64,000 bases of DNA. It comes from Nomia melanderi (Eukaryota > Arthropoda > Insecta > Hymenoptera > Halictidae). Below, one piece after another: positions 33,646 through 46,150 of this stretch. The DNA is taken from contig NC_135009.1 of assembly GCF_051020985.1 (NCBI RefSeq), forward strand, positions 11,540,606 to 11,604,605, written 5' to 3'. Position numbers and translations under genes: made by a program. How positions within the stretch are numbered: the first letter of the stretch is position 1; every line of letters starts with the position of its first letter. The notes below the pieces were generated by a model that was not told where the DNA came from, did no database searches, and saw only the letters and a program-made list of their open reading frames with translations.

Positions 33646-36008
33646 GGTAATAAAAAATTAACTTCATTTAAGTAACACCGGGGGTGCACCAAATTCACGC
33701 GTAGAAAAGTTTAATCGACTCGACGAAAGCGCGGCACGCAAAAAAAAGCGGCGCATCAAGTATTTCCAGGGGAATTATTTTCCATCAAAGCTTTTTCAAA
33801 ATCCATCGATACCGCTTTACCGAATCCCCTCGTTAATCTTCTCACGGTTAGATTACAGTCACCCCGCGAGGAGAAAAAAACTGATAAAATCCACGAATAA
33901 AAAAAAATAAAAAACTGTAGAAGAAAAAAAATACTTGGAGACACACGACGCCGAAAATAGACTGTTCGAAGGTATCCGAACGCCGGCAAAAGAAGAGAAA
34001 GGTTCACGAGGGCACTCGATGGTGACCGGTTTGATCCATTATTCACGCGCAGCGAGCCGCGAGACCCTTTTTCATTATTTCAGCCCGGCCCTATCGCGCC
34101 CGGCCCTGGGGATCGACGGGCGAAATTTTCTTTTCGTATTCAACAGGTGAGCTCAGACACGGGCTCTCGGGATAAGCGATTTAGACGTATCCTTCGGCGG
34201 ACAAAAGGCGCGGCCAGACTTTCCGGCGATCGATCGTATAACCCCGGCGACGCGACGGGTCGGAGGCTGGCGAACTTGTTAAAGTGCCAACGAATTCAAT
34301 ATCGTAATTTTCTGGCGGAGTAGATTTTCCGCCGATTAACCCCTCCCACCCGGTCCGGATACCGCCACTCGCAAATCCTTTTCATATTCGTCGCAATAAT
34401 GGTTTCCACCAGCCCGAAACAAGATCGGATCGAATGTCGACTAGCGGACGGTTATCGTTGAGCAATGTTTCACTGGTTAGAGTCGATTGAATTCTAAATT
34501 AGTCGTAGTAGATCTGGTGATTTTTCTTTATTAGCCGTTCCTAAAAGTAGAGAGGGTTTATTACTTCTCGTCTTACCAAGTAATCAATTTTATGTTCGTT
34601 TGTCGTAAGTAGATCGCAGGGGAGTATGAGAAGAATTAATTAATCATTCTAAATGAATTTCTACAGTAATTCATTCGAGGTTCAATCCTACAACCCCATC
34701 CCCAATGACCAACCAACTCGCGCGTCTAGTGCCTCGAACCACCCTCCGAAAGAGAGCCACCCGAAGATTTCCGAATAAACAGAAGCTAACGTTCCATGCG
34801 AGGCTTGAGAGCGATTCGCAGGGGTCGGATCAAACGTGAGGCTACCCTTCGAAAAAAGCCCACCCTATTGCACGTTTCGAAAAAAAATATTCCATCAAGT
34901 CATCGTCGGCGCACCGCGCAACGACTGGAAGAATTATTAAAGGTCTCTCTCGAAGATAGAGAGAGGGAGGAAGACACAAGGCCGGGGGCGCGTGTAAAGG
35001 TAACAAGGACGGGGAGAGTGTCGAGCGGATCCCGCGACGCGCATCGCATCGCATGAATGCATTATTTCGCGGCGAAACGACGCGTGCGGCACGGTGAGTA
35101 ACCATAGAACGGAATTCGTTCGATCATGGCGGCGCGCGTCGCGTTCGCCGGGGGTGGAAAAGGTTTCCCGGTCGGCGTCGCGTGTCGCTTTTGCGCTAAC
35201 CCCTGCGCGCACCCTCGCATTCGATGCTTTTACCCGCGTTATGGCCGAGGCTCGACTGCTCTCAAAGCTTTTTGCGGAAGTTACCGTTGAAAAGGAGTCA
35301 CCGGCGACGACCGTCAGGAATCATGTCATGCCGCGTTCCTCGCGGGGGTTGGTTTTTACAGCTCGAGGACCGGCCTCCTCTTCACGTCCGCGCTCGCAGC
35401 GCGTTCCCCTCGCCGCCCGCGCGCCGCCCGGCCTCTTTGTTTGCGCAAACATGAACCCGCGAATGGCTATACGTTCGTTACTCGCGCCGGGGACCCTTTA
35501 ACGCGCCGATGGAAAACGAAGGGAATGGAGGGAACGGCTGAATTTCCCCGTTGGATTCGATTCTTACCGCGAATGGGAAGTAATGGAGCCTTTTTCCCGT
35601 CTATCGCCGCGACTTTTTTTTTCACTGATACGACCGCCGGCTCGTCGGCGTTACGCGATTTATGCGTCGGGTTTCGGGCTGAACGGGGAACGCTTGACGC
35701 GACGTTTGCTCGCGAGGGTCGCGGAAGTTTCCCGCGGCAAGTGGTTCGCGTATATGATTTGATATTGAATGCGGGGATTTCTGTTTGACGAGTGGAGTAA
35801 TTACTTGGTAGCGGTTCACCGTGATTTTTTTGCTGTTCTCATTGGGACCGCGGGGGAGTGGAATGTGTGCTCGCGGTGGCTGCTCGCGCGAAATTGCTGT
35901 TGATCACTGTTCGCGAGGTCTACAGGTTTAAATATGAATTTAAAGATAGAGGATCCGGGATCTTTAGATCTTTGGCTTTCAGTCTGTGTGGCTTTGATTA
36001 CGAAGATA
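33646..36008. other. Non-coding stretch, CpG-rich second half
   Basis: From about 34140 to 34440 and 34960 to 35790 the DNA is CpG-rich, with many overlapping frames (up to 135 codons, 35094-35501) on both strands. None shows a recognisable domain, and no clear exon with splice signals was identified. Confidence 0.45.
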
Positions 36009-36210
36009 TTAACCCTTTGCACTCGGAAGCTTTTCAGTAGGAACATTCGACACTTTCCGATAAGACAGACGACATTCGAAACGAACTAATGAGAAAACAT
36101 ACGTGTATTAAGAAACAAAGTTACTTTATATAAATATTTCACATAGTGATTCGTTATACAAAACTCAATATTATATACAACACTTTGTAATTTCGAGTGC
36201 AAAGGGTTAA
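36009..36210 (+). mobile_element. Family A TTAA MITE
   Basis: Both ends are well preserved: TTAACCCTTTGCACTCGG on the left and, in reverse complement, TTAACCCTTTGCACTCGAAA on the right, with TTAA intact. 202 bp. The body matches other A copies up to the CACATAGTGATTCG segment. The right subterminal part, including the hairpin, is missing, so this is an internally deleted copy with good ends. Confidence 0.9.
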
Positions 36211-36660
36211 AAATTCATTCCCAGCAAAATTTCTAGTAAGTAATCGATTTTTCTTAAACATTTCAATGAACACCCATTGGTATAGTAACTTCCGACATTC
36301 TCGAAGAGAACTACTTATTCACTTGTAAAAGGGAACCCTAAGAAAATTTCACACTTGTTTCACGGGGGTTGAAACACGGTCGAGTCGAATTGACCTAATA
36401 GTATCACAACCGCCATGTTCATTCGTAGGAGATTGATAAATAAGGGTGGTAGGGTGAAACGCGAGGGGACGAGGATCGCAAAAAACACGTTTCGTCGGTC
36501 GGTCAGGAAAGGGGGACGGCTCCTAGGGCTATGGCGGCCCCGCCGGAGACCGGATGTGCGACGGCGATCATTTTTCACGACGCGGACCTCAGTTTCCGGT
36601 CCACGATCGCCGCGAAACACAAATACGAATGAAACTGGAAATACGTGAGGCACGAGGGTG
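36211..36660. other. Non-coding stretch, no feature seen
   Basis: CpG-rich from 36410 to 36650, with complementary frames of 77 and 101 codons on opposite strands. No recognised domain. Confidence 0.5.
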
Positions 36661-36662
36661 TA

Positions 36663-37070
36663 CATTGATCTACAAAAGTATTTAAAAATGATATCATTGT
36701 AATTATTTATAATACATGTCCATGTTTTATATAGATATTTTTAATTATTTTCATTAGTAGATTTATTATACTGTAATTTAACGTATATAAAATGCAATTC
36801 CAATTCTTTCGATATTACGATTTACACGGTATGCTACATCTTTTCTACATTTTTTGCAATTCTACGCCTCTCTCGTCAGTTGACATTCGTGTAACCGCCA
36901 TTTTAGTGAATCTATGAGATATCTGAATTATTATCAACATAATAGAATTCTATATGAATTATTCTGACGTTCAGTTTAAATATAGTATAAACGAAAGTAT
37001 CGGAATATCTAATTTAGCACAGCATTTCCATTACAGATATATCGATTTCAAATACTTTTGTGGACCAGTG
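36663..37070. mobile_element. Tc1/mariner-type MITE
   Basis: A 408-bp element flanked by TA on both sides (36661-36662 and 37071-37072). The left end is CATTGATCTACAAAAGTATT and the right end in reverse complement is CACTGGTCCACAAAAGTATT. Similarity continues inward through GATAT and TGTAAT, so the inverted repeats are about 45 bp with several mismatches. TA duplication and CACTGG...AAAAGTATT ends are typical of Tc1-like elements. The interior is AT-rich with no open frame for a transposase. Confidence 0.88.
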
Positions 37071-37072
37071 TA

Positions 37073-37369
37073 CATCGTCTAGGGACAAAAGTGGTGGAGC
37101 GAGGAAGTTGGGGGTTGAAAAAAAGTAGTACGACCCCTGCTATGTGGTTCGCTCTGTCCTTTGCACGGCGCCGCTCGAAAAGTTCGGGTGTGCATGTTAA
37201 ATGAGAGAAAAACTGTTGCGGTTCGGTAGTCCGGCGGAAGATTGACGATCGGGGGTTGTACAGGGTGGTTCAACTGTCGCGCGAGTTTTAGAATTCCGGG
37301 AAGCTGTTTTGCAATGTCGATGGGTAATGGGGCGTTCGAATGTTACCGGAATCTTGGGAAACGAATCAG
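37073..37369. other. Non-coding spacer
   Basis: No feature is seen between the Tc1-type MITE and the family H fragment. Confidence 0.5.
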
Positions 37370-37451
37370 AATCGACTTAAACTGTAATTAAATAATGTTT
37401 AAAACATCTAGTATCTGACAAATTCACGGGTTTCGTAAATATAATGTTCAA
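37370..37451. mobile_element. Family H TTAA element, partial
   Basis: ATCGACTTAAACTGTAATTA, AATAATGTTTAAAA and the CACGGGTTTCGTAAATATAA subterminal part match the right half of the element at 8572-8764. The right end is TGTTCAA (TTAA mutated). The left half is missing or too diverged to bound. Confidence 0.5.
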
Positions 37452-37533
37452 CCATAAGTCCACTCGCTGACAAGAAGGAAAGTACCGTTTCATAGAAGAA
37501 CACGGTGATAAACAATAAAGGGAACAATAAACA

Positions 37534-38095
37534 TTAACACTAAAACTGTAGGACAGGTGAAGTTTACTCAGTTCAGAATTTATTCTGCAAGCATTTCTGG
37601 AAGATTCTAATGAAGTTTATACGTTTGCATTGATGCAAGACTAATCCTTTCGAATCTCAAAGAACGTAATGTTCTAATTTCTATGAAAAATTGAAATAAG
37701 TCACTCTAATTGCTCGATAGACTTTAAATCTAATTTTATATATTTGCACAGAAGCAACACTAAGCAACCCTTCAAATCCCAAGAAACGTATTCTTGTAAT
37801 TTCTATAAAAAATTGAAAATAAGTCACTCTAATTGCTCGATAGACTTTCAATTGAATTTATATATTTGCACAGAAGCAAAACTAAGCAACCCTTCAAATC
37901 CCAAGAAACGTATTGTTCCAATTTCTATAAAAAATTGAAATAGGTCACTCTAATTGCTCGACAGACTTTCAATTGAATTTGTATATTTCCACAGAAATAA
38001 AACCAAGCAACCCTTCGACTCCCAAAAAAGGTTCGTTCGACTTTTCACAAAAAGTTGGAAACAGGTCACTCTAATTTCCCGGTAGATTGAATATT
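37534..38095. repeat. ~120-bp tandem array beginning beside a family B end
   Basis: Units can be tracked by TTTGCACAGAAGCAA-like starts at 37624, 37743, 37865 and 37986 (period 119-122 bp). Shared parts are GCAACCCTTCAAATCCCAAG, TTTCTATAAAAAATTGAAA and TCACTCTAATTGCTCGATAG. The first and last units are the most diverged. At the left edge, TTAACACTAAAACTG (37534) resembles a family B terminus, but the expected body does not follow. Confidence 0.88.
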
Positions 38096-39978
38096 AAACT
38101 TCGCGCGAGTTCGCAGTTCGGTCCTCGCGTTCGTCACTGTAGAATAAAACGATAAGAAACGATGCACGCGGCCGTAACGTGTATCACGCTCGGCGAGGCC
38201 GAGTCCGGGCAACAATAACCCGTTCATACTTATTTGCCGCGCGCGACGCAGCGGCTCGATGACAAATATTGGCCCCCGTTCTCCCCGGTCGATCGTATTT
38301 CGCCCCGGTTTATGGTGCGTGTACAAGGATTTACCGTCCAGCCGGGCACCGCATCTTATCCCGGACGCACGGCCTGACGAAGCATTCGGGCAACGAACAA
38401 GAAACTCGCCTCGAAAGGATGATTTATGGGCCGGCCACGCGCTCTCGAATTTTTCCTCTCCTAGGAAAATCGGTCGGCGAACGCGATTATAATGTATCGG
38501 CTGGCGGGAAACTCTTCGGGGGAAAACAGACGCCCGCCTTCTTGGAAAGATGTTCATCCGCGACGTGGAAATAAGAATCTCGAAATGGCTATGAAATTAT
38601 TTATACAACCGTTACGGAGGTGCAATTGAACTTGGTTCGCCAAAGAGGTTTCTGAATTCAAAGTAAAAGGGGAGAGACAGAGGGAAGAAATGTAAGATAA
38701 CCGTGTAATCACTCGGATTTCGTGAATTCTGAGATGTCGCTGAAGTTAACAGGTTTTCCATTATAAATTAGACTTCTACGATTAGAATTCCTTCCGAGAC
38801 TCGTAAGGAAAGTATACATGTCATACATAATTGCGTAGAGTAATTTGATTGATAAATTACCCGCCACAAAACCGACGTTTCCGTCGACCGCGTTACACAG
38901 TTGAAAATTCTATGCCTCCCGCTGCACGTCGAACTCTGAATTTTGAAAATGGAATGAAATTTCGCGTTATAAATATCTCGACCGGCCGTTTCGCCGGGCG
39001 GAGAATTTAAATTAGAGTTTCCATGCAATTTTGCTCGCGATAAACGCACACTTATTACCCGCGGTATTGTTTAACTGTTCGTTCGGCGCGGGAACGGTGG
39101 AAATTGTTTTCGAGCGCACCCGAAACTCCGATGCTTCCCCGGGACGCCCAAGCGTCGGATACAAGAATCGTTAATTGATCGGCACCCTTCGCGTTCCGCG
39201 ATCGCTCGTTCCCGTTTCGCACACGTGCGTGCGGCAGAAATGATATGCGCCGTGTAACCAGAATTTCGCGCAACGAACCGGGACGCGCGCCGATAACCGA
39301 CTCGGAATCGTCGAGATTATTGCAGTTTTTCGGCGCAACCGATCGACGCCGCCCGCCGTCGCAATTCGAACGCAATATCAACAGCCCGACAAGCGTTTTC
39401 ATCGTACTCGGCGCCAGTGTGCACAAGAAATTCCTGCGCGCGGAAAAATCGCGCGGGCGGGCCAATTAATTGCAACTCAACAAAATGACTGTTTACCCGA
39501 CAGAAATTGAACAGGACAAATTGATGGGTCGCTCTCGCCAGCTCTGAAAAATTCCCGATGCCGGTCGCGTCGCGGCGCGGCGCGGCACGAGGATGCGGAA
39601 GAGTCGCGAAGTTTAATTGGAACCTTTTTCCCCGTGCGTCGACGCGGCGCGAAGTTTCTTTTGCCTCCTGGCCGGAATGAAATTTGATATCGGCTGGAGG
39701 GAAGTTTAATCGGAATCTAATTTCAGTTAGTTGAATAAATGATGCTCCGATCGGTTGCGGGTTAAATTTGGGGGAATCTAAGGTTGTACGCGGGGAATCG
39801 ACCCGGATGAGTCGATTGAATGAACTCTGGATGAATATCACCGATTATGTTTTCGATAATTTTGTATTGTTTCGAGTGTTTCGTTTGGAATGCATTTCGA
39901 AAGAAATTTGTTCGGTTGGATGATAGGAGATATGTCTAAAATGTCAGCAGAGAAGCATATATTCGACGCGGGTGTAAA
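38096..39978. other. Non-coding stretch, largely CpG-rich
   Basis: Minus-strand frames of 163 codons (38066-38557) and 174 codons (39317-39841), and plus-strand frames of 77-101 codons, overlap in this CpG-rich DNA. The first begins inside the tandem array. Peptides are Arg/Ser-rich without a recognised domain. I do not call them genes. Confidence 0.45.
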
Positions 39979-40215
39979 TTAACCCTTTGCACCCGAGAGG
40001 TGACTCTCAGTTGATTTGATACGGAAAAAATGAAGTTGAATATTTAGTATTCTAACCGAAACTTCGTATCGCTATGTGAAGTATTTCAGTAAAATAGCTT
40101 TGTTGCTCGATTCATCTGTGAATTATCGTTGAATTAGTTTCAAACAATGTCATCTATATCTCGTCGGAAAATGTTGAATATTTCCAGTGAGAAACTTTCG
40201 AGCGCAAAGACTTAA
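39979..40215 (-). mobile_element. Family A TTAA MITE
   Basis: The left end is TTAACCCTTTGCACCCGAG; the right end in reverse complement is TTAAGTCTTTGCGCTCG. 237 bp with TTAA on both sides. The body parallels the nested copy at 7059-7304 in the same orientation (CTTCGTATCGCTA, AAAATAGCTTTGT, GTTTCAAACAATGTC). The subterminal hairpin is broken: GGTGACTCTCAGT is followed directly by TGATTTG. Confidence 0.9.
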
Positions 40216-40842
40216 TGAATAACCCGGGAATAATAAAATATTCAGTTCAGTAGAATTTACAATAGAAGGCGTTACCAACTGTGAAAATATGATAACCAGG
40301 TGAACTTTGTTTTTCCTGCCGCCGCCCGTAAAAATGAACATTTGCATAAAATAATAAGTTTATCATGTTTAGCGGAGTGTCTTCGATATCCGCCGCTAGT
40401 TTATAGGTCCGATGGAGTCTTCTTTCGCATTCACTCGCCTTTGATTATATTAATACGATTTTTCTCCCCTCCCGACAGCCGGTCTTTCCGGACAGCATGA
40501 AATATTAAGATAAATGTATTATACGCTCGTCGAATGACGCCCTGAAAAATAGCACGTCACCCTCTTCAGAAATAAATGAATATCTTACCTGCTGCACCAT
40601 CAATCTTATTGCTTATCGACCGGCTTATACGTGTACCTACACCGACCGGCTAATACGTTTCAATTCGGTGGCCGGAGCGCGGCTTCCATTTTTATTCGCC
40701 GCCGCACTCGGAAGTAAGTTCACCCGGAACGAGCAATGAAAACGCGGAATTGCTTTCCCTTAACGCAGCTCCATTCGACGAAAAACGACGTACCTTTAAC
40801 CACGTAAACTCTCGTAGTATTCGTGTACATCGAGTGTACGGA
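40216..40842. other. Non-coding stretch, no feature seen
   Basis: Mixed composition. CGACCGGCT(T/A)ATACG occurs twice within about 30 bp near 40618 and 40645, but the duplication is too short to call an array. Confidence 0.5.
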
Positions 40843-41248
40843 ATCAATATCTGAAACTTCTATTTTAAACTCGTGTCTTTCGTACGTTGCGAATAATATA
40901 CATTCTTTTACCTTCCAACTATTTCGATTGTGAGAGAATTAATAGTACTACAAAGTTTCTCTTGGATTGTATTGTATTGGATTTTATTCTATTATTAATT
41001 TGGAAGATTAATGATAATTAGTATTCCGAGATATTCGATTACGAAATCAATATCTGAAACTTCTATTTTAAACTCGTGTCTTTCGTACGTTGCGAATAAT
41101 ATACATTCTTTTACTTTCCAACTATTTCGATTATGAGAGAATTAATGGTACTACAAAGTTTCTCTTGCATTGCATTGTATTGGATTTTATTCTATTATTA
41201 ATTTGGAAGATTAATGGTAATTAATATTCTAAGGTATTCGATGGTGAG
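40843..41248. repeat. 203-bp tandem duplication
   Basis: Copy 1 is 40843-41045 and copy 2 is 41046-41248. Both start ATCAATATCTGAAACTTCTA and run through GTGTCTTTCGTACGTTGCG and GTATTGGATTTTATTC to a TATTCGAT end. Copies differ at roughly ten positions, concentrated at the right end. No terminal inverted repeats. Confidence 0.93.
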
Positions 41249-41352
41249 GAGATTAATAATAATCAATAGTATTCTAGATTCCCAACGAATCCACACTTTT
41301 AATCACAGTCATGAATTGTGAAACAATTTCCTTCCACGTTCTTTCAAGAATA

Positions 41353-41533
41353 TTAACACTAAAACTACCAGACGCGTCAAAATCACCCATGCCTGATTCC
41401 CTTTTGCAATTATTAAGAAAATAACGTATATTCCTCTGAGAAATTCATTCGCCGATACGCAAACTGTGAATCGAAGTCTCGACGAAAGCACTCTCCGAGT
41501 TTCTATAGAGAAATTTTAAAAACTCAATGTTAA
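41353..41533 (+). mobile_element. Family B TTAA MITE, right end truncated
   Basis: The left end TTAACACTAAAACTACCAGA is a near-perfect family terminus. The body has the TTATTAAGAAAATAACG and GAGTTTCTATAGAGAAATTT segments. The expected GGTAGTTTTAGTG terminus is replaced by CTCAATGTTAA, so the last 15-20 bp before TTAA are deleted. Confidence 0.82.
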
Positions 41534-41804
41534 TAACCCAGTTGAATAATCACTGAACCTATGCACAATGAATTATTATAAAGATACTAAAAGAAAAGCG
41601 AATAGAAAAGAGTAAAAAGATTTCTCGGCGTTTCACGAGCCGCAACTCGAACACTTTCGGAGCGTTTCACGGATTACCGACCGCGCGAATTTCGCCAATT
41701 TCCGTGCGTTATTAACGTTATTAAACGTCAGTTTGTTCGTCGGTTCGCGGTTTTTCGGTCGCGATCATTTAACGGGGCCATTCGGTTGAAATTTTACGGC
41801 GCTC

Positions 41805-41858
41805 GGAAGAGAGAGAGGGAGACAGAGAGAGAGAGGGAGAGAGTGAGAGAGAGAGAGG
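41805..41858. repeat. GA-rich microsatellite
   Basis: Imperfect (GA)n with interspersed GGGA and ACAGA, about 54 bp. Confidence 0.88.
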
Positions 41859-44800
41859 CGGAGACACCACCGTGCCGCGCCGCGTCGGCGGTTATATACA
41901 CGGTGGGCCGCTTGTACGCGTACGCGAACTAATTGATTAATGGTCAACAGATGTACGGGCACCATGCTAATTTGCCCCCGTGCCTGTTAACACCCCCGTA
42001 AAATCTGTTAAACGCGACGCCGTAATAAGCGTTACGCATCCCGGGCCGGGCCATTCACTTGAATTTATTGAATTCGTCCCTGGCGCCGGACCGTGAATTA
42101 TTCCACCCTTGACAATGGGAACACTTATACACGCGTCTCCGTAACAATGACGGCCTGTCCGCCGGTCATTAACAAATCGACCGTACCGCTTTACCGGCGA
42201 ACTTTATTGCAACAATTTTCGATGCCGCCGTTTTAACGCTAGAACAACCGAGCGTTTAGCATGATTAACGTGCGAGTTGTATGAAAATTGTAACGATAGA
42301 TTTGTTTTCGGTTTATTATTGTATATGGATTGTAGTATTGAAGCGAAACCATCTAGTTTTCAAGTTGTCTCAGGTATTTAACGCTTTTAAGATATCGATC
42401 GGTGCGAAACGAGGAACCCGGGACCCGCCATTTTGTCGGCGCGGTTGTTCCAGTGGTAAGCGATTTCTTTTTTGGGATCGAGAATATTTTTAGGCATGTT
42501 TTGTACGTATTTTTGGCCTGAAGCGTGATAATTGGTGATAGGAGAATAATATTTGATTTGAATTTGAATTGTTTAAGTTGAAGAGAATTGAGAAACGTTG
42601 AGGTTTGCTGGAGTCTAAAATTTGTAAGATAAGGAAAGTAACTAAGTTGTTTTGATTGATCGAATTTAATTGGTGATCACTTTTGATTGATATTGCACAG
42701 AAAATTGTTAGACAACGGAGAGGTACAGATCGAAACGAGAAACGTTGAGGTCACTGGTTAACCTCTTCTTGCGTCTGCCTCTAAACAATCCGCTCTTTGT
42801 TGCAGAAATGTGCCGAGAATGCGTTGAATTGATTCCACTTCGACGAATTTTGGCTTCGGGAATGAATTCGACCGTGCTGCTCTTCCTTCTGACTGGTGAG
42901 TCCTGGATTCTCTGAAATTTGTTAATCGCATTCGTTAAGTAGCCGCGAAACGTCAGCCACGAAGCGGTTCTCGTTACCAATGGGAACAAGGTGAAATCCA
43001 ATTCTCTAATTACATCGAAAACTTAATACCTCCAATCTCGCGTTTATTACAACACATTCCTTATCACTCTACTATACAGCACTAATGAAGCTATTAAATT
43101 TCCAAAAAGAAAAGTCGATAAAAATCTTCAAAATTAGTCACACACTTAATTCTGCATTATCATACATTTATCGAAGTAATAAAACAGTTCATTGACAATC
43201 TTTCCTAAAGCTTTCATCTCAAGCGATCAAACTATAGACTCTGAAAAGAAGTCTCTAAAAAGAAACCACACAGAGCTCGTTCCTCTTGTTAATTTTTCAA
43301 TCAACCAATCACTGGGCGCTGCAGCTCGACAACACCGGACGTTATCGCGATCCACGGGAAACGGAATCCAAATTACCCTCCGTTCAAGCCTCGAAAAAGA
43401 TCGCAGATTACTGGTAGCCCATTGTCTTAAGGAGGACCCATATAATAACATTCTTATCTGCCCATTAATCTATACACAGATGAACCACCGAACACGTCCC
43501 TGGGGGACAGAAATCCCTTTCCAACCCTCGTGTCGGCTATTATCGAGGTGAGACGGGGACAGGCGTGGCCGGGTCACGCATTCACTGACGAGACTAAGGG
43601 CTCGAGGTTTCGAAGTCGTGCCTCCTGTCAATTTTATCATGCGACACGGGTCTATTTTTTATTGTTAACCTTTCGTAGTCTGAAGTGCTCTTGGCTACTC
43701 ACTTTAACATTCACATTGATGTTGTTTCATTCGATTACATCTTAATATGACGCTCTAATTATTTATTCAATGACACTTGGGAATCACTGAAATGGTACCT
43801 TTAAATAGTACAATTATACTATAGATAAATGTAGAAAAAATTGTTCAAGTAAGTATACGTTGCAATAAAATCGAATGTTGAGTCTGACTAGACTGTTTCT
43901 CCGTAGAGTTATTTTGTAACAAAGAGAAGTAGGAACGATGATTAATTATTTGACGTTACTAGCCTTGCATTAGACTGTTATCAGCTTAGTTACGTTATTA
44001 AATATTTTCATTCAACATCGGTTATCTTGCAAGTTACGATTGTTTTCAAGCAATTCAAAAGGTCATCAGTGACCAACACGTTTAACGTGTCAATCAGTTT
44101 TTCCATTTTCTTTTGTATAGTCGAGAGTGATTTAGTCGCGAAGTCAAAATTTCGACCGTGTCAGTTTTGTAGTGGAATTTGATTATTCTATTAATTCCTT
44201 ATTCTAAATTAACCTTCTTTAATCTCCTTTAAACAATCATAATCAACGTGGTTAGAGTACCTATGAACTATCATTATAAGGAATATTTTTATCATTATAT
44301 TATTGATTTGTTCGAGGATCCTTGAACTCAACTTTTGTATCAGAATAGCTTTAAACTCCACAAATTCCGAACAATATATTTCTATATATTTCTATGCACG
44401 TTTCTCTGAATCATTAAAAGATTGTACATGCATCAAATATGAAACATATATTTACCCACTGCCAAAAATTCAGGTACAAATGTTTATTTTCATAGTGTGA
44501 AATATTCATCAATACAAATTACCTTCGATTTCGTTGTGAGAAAACCAAATGATTCTTCAAATGAGAATAAAAACGTCCAAGTCACGCGTGGACGCGTCCG
44601 GCAAGAGAATAGGGGCGGCTCGGACACAAGTCACACCTCAATTGCTGCCAATTCTCAGTCGTGGTTGGCATTCGGCCATCTTCCTCCCCTTTCTCACCTG
44701 ATTCCTCGCTCGAAGTCCCTAATGCGTGAGGAAAGGGGCGAAGAAATTCATTCGCTCCGGGGAGGTTGAATTTTCCCCGACGGTCCGGACCTCCGTCGCT

Positions 44801-45686
44801 CTTTGATTGCTGCGGATGGATCTTGAGGGCGCAGTCTTATGATTTTATGGTAATGGAAAGGTTGCAGGGGCGCGGAATTGATTTTTGAGCCGAAGAAACG
44901 TCGGGCTCCGCTAATGAGGGTAACACCGGGCCGGCACGATGGGGTTAGGTGTAACGGCAGCGCAAAATTCCCGTTGAACCTCGATACCCGCCCTGCCGCT
45001 ATTATCAAGTATATCGATAAGCAATTAGTTCGTCCGAAATTCAATGATACAGATTAAACAGAAAGTAATTTGTCGTATTTGATTTACGAGGGAACTGTTC
45101 ACCGAAACGATTGACAAATTCAAATGGAACTTTGCCGGCGACTAGTTTATCGTTGAAAATTATCAATACATAATTTTGAACGATAGACTAGCTGCTACCA
45201 ACGTCCCGTCAAAACCTGTCAGTCCTACATATACTTACTATACTCCAATTCCATCTATCTACCCTATTTACAACTCAAAACAATCCCGCGCTGAGACCAA
45301 GAAACTCCCATTTCCCAGCGCCGTTCGAACTGCCAACTTCCACATTCCCTCTGCGGCAAACGCAAACGCTGCACCGTTGCAAAACAAATCAATTAACCGC
45401 AAGAAACCAATCCCGATAACGACAATCGGCAAAGGACTCCCGACAAAAGGATGCAACTCGAGGCTCATCATCCCGCTAGCAGCGGCAGCGCGTTCAAAGG
45501 AAAGAAATCCCTCGGCCCACCGTTGACCGCACGTAGACAAAATCGATAGCCCGAACGAAGGAGCTGCTCGAAACGGAAACGACCCGGTAAAACGAAAGGG
45601 TGACCTAAGTTTGATTTGGCAGAGATCGACTCGTGGCTCTCGAGGCTCGCCCCAATATCCACCCACCACCCTGAATCCGCCTGCTA

Positions 45687-45722
45687 CCCTCTCTCTCTCT
45701 TTCTCTCCCTCTCTCTCTGTTC
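45687..45722. repeat. CT-rich microsatellite
   Basis: Imperfect (CT)n with CTTTCT and CTCCCT interruptions. Confidence 0.85.
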
Positions 45723-46029
45723 TGTCTCCTCTGTTGGCACGCTGGAACAGGCCGCCGCGCTCGCTCTCCTCGACTCGCGCCTCTCACAAAGCCAGACACG
45801 GTGGAAAAAGGAGGAGAGCACCGCGTCTCCCGTGCACGTCCACCGGTGCAACGGCCGTCCACCGTTGTGCAGAGCCTACGGTCGATGCAACGAAACCGAG
45901 GAAGAGGGAAACGAACGGCAGGGAAGAAGATAGACGGACGGATAGATAGGGAGGGGGCGGTGGGCGGAGAGATAGCGACAGGGGTGAAATGGGTGGGGGC
46001 CGCGGCGGCGGCGGGGCGAAGGGGCCGGG

Positions 46030-46150
46030 AAAAAAAGAGGAAGAAGTACGTTTGGTTTGGCAGCGGGCGGCAGTGGGCGTCGAACTCGGGACATCGCGCG
46101 CGGATGACGAGTAATCGATCACGAGCACTGTGCCAACACTCTCCGTACAC
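46030..46150 (-). mobile_element. tRNA-derived SINE or tRNA pseudogene (candidate)
   Basis: On the minus strand TGGCACAGTGC (plus 46125-46135) matches the RNA polymerase III A box TGGCNNAGTGG at ten of eleven positions. GTTCGACGCC (plus 46076-46085) fits the core of the B box GGTTCGANTCC. Box starts are about 50 bp apart, compatible with a tRNA-like promoter. A run of seven T (plus 46030-46036) follows downstream and could end transcription. The acceptor and T stems do not pair properly, so it is not a functional tRNA. Only one copy is visible. The rest could be coincidence in CpG-rich DNA. Confidence 0.4.

Larger units (their letters stand above)
41534..46029. other. Long non-coding stretch
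   Basis: It contains a GA-rich tract at about 41805-41858 and a short family B-like end, TTAACGCTAGAACAACCG, at 42233 without a partner. A CT-rich tract lies at about 45687-45722, followed by CpG-rich DNA from 45600 to 46029. Frames up to 181 codons (45605-46150, minus) overlap several others on both strands there and reflect low complexity. No gene is supported. Confidence 0.45.

Noticed and set aside
34678..34690. GGTTCAATCC as a tRNA T-loop
   Set aside because: No A box or pairing stems in the preceding 80 bases.
45605..46150. 181-codon minus-strand frame
   Set aside because: At least four other frames overlap it on both strands in a CpG- and CT-rich tract; its peptide is low-complexity Pro/Arg/Ser and it runs across the candidate SINE.
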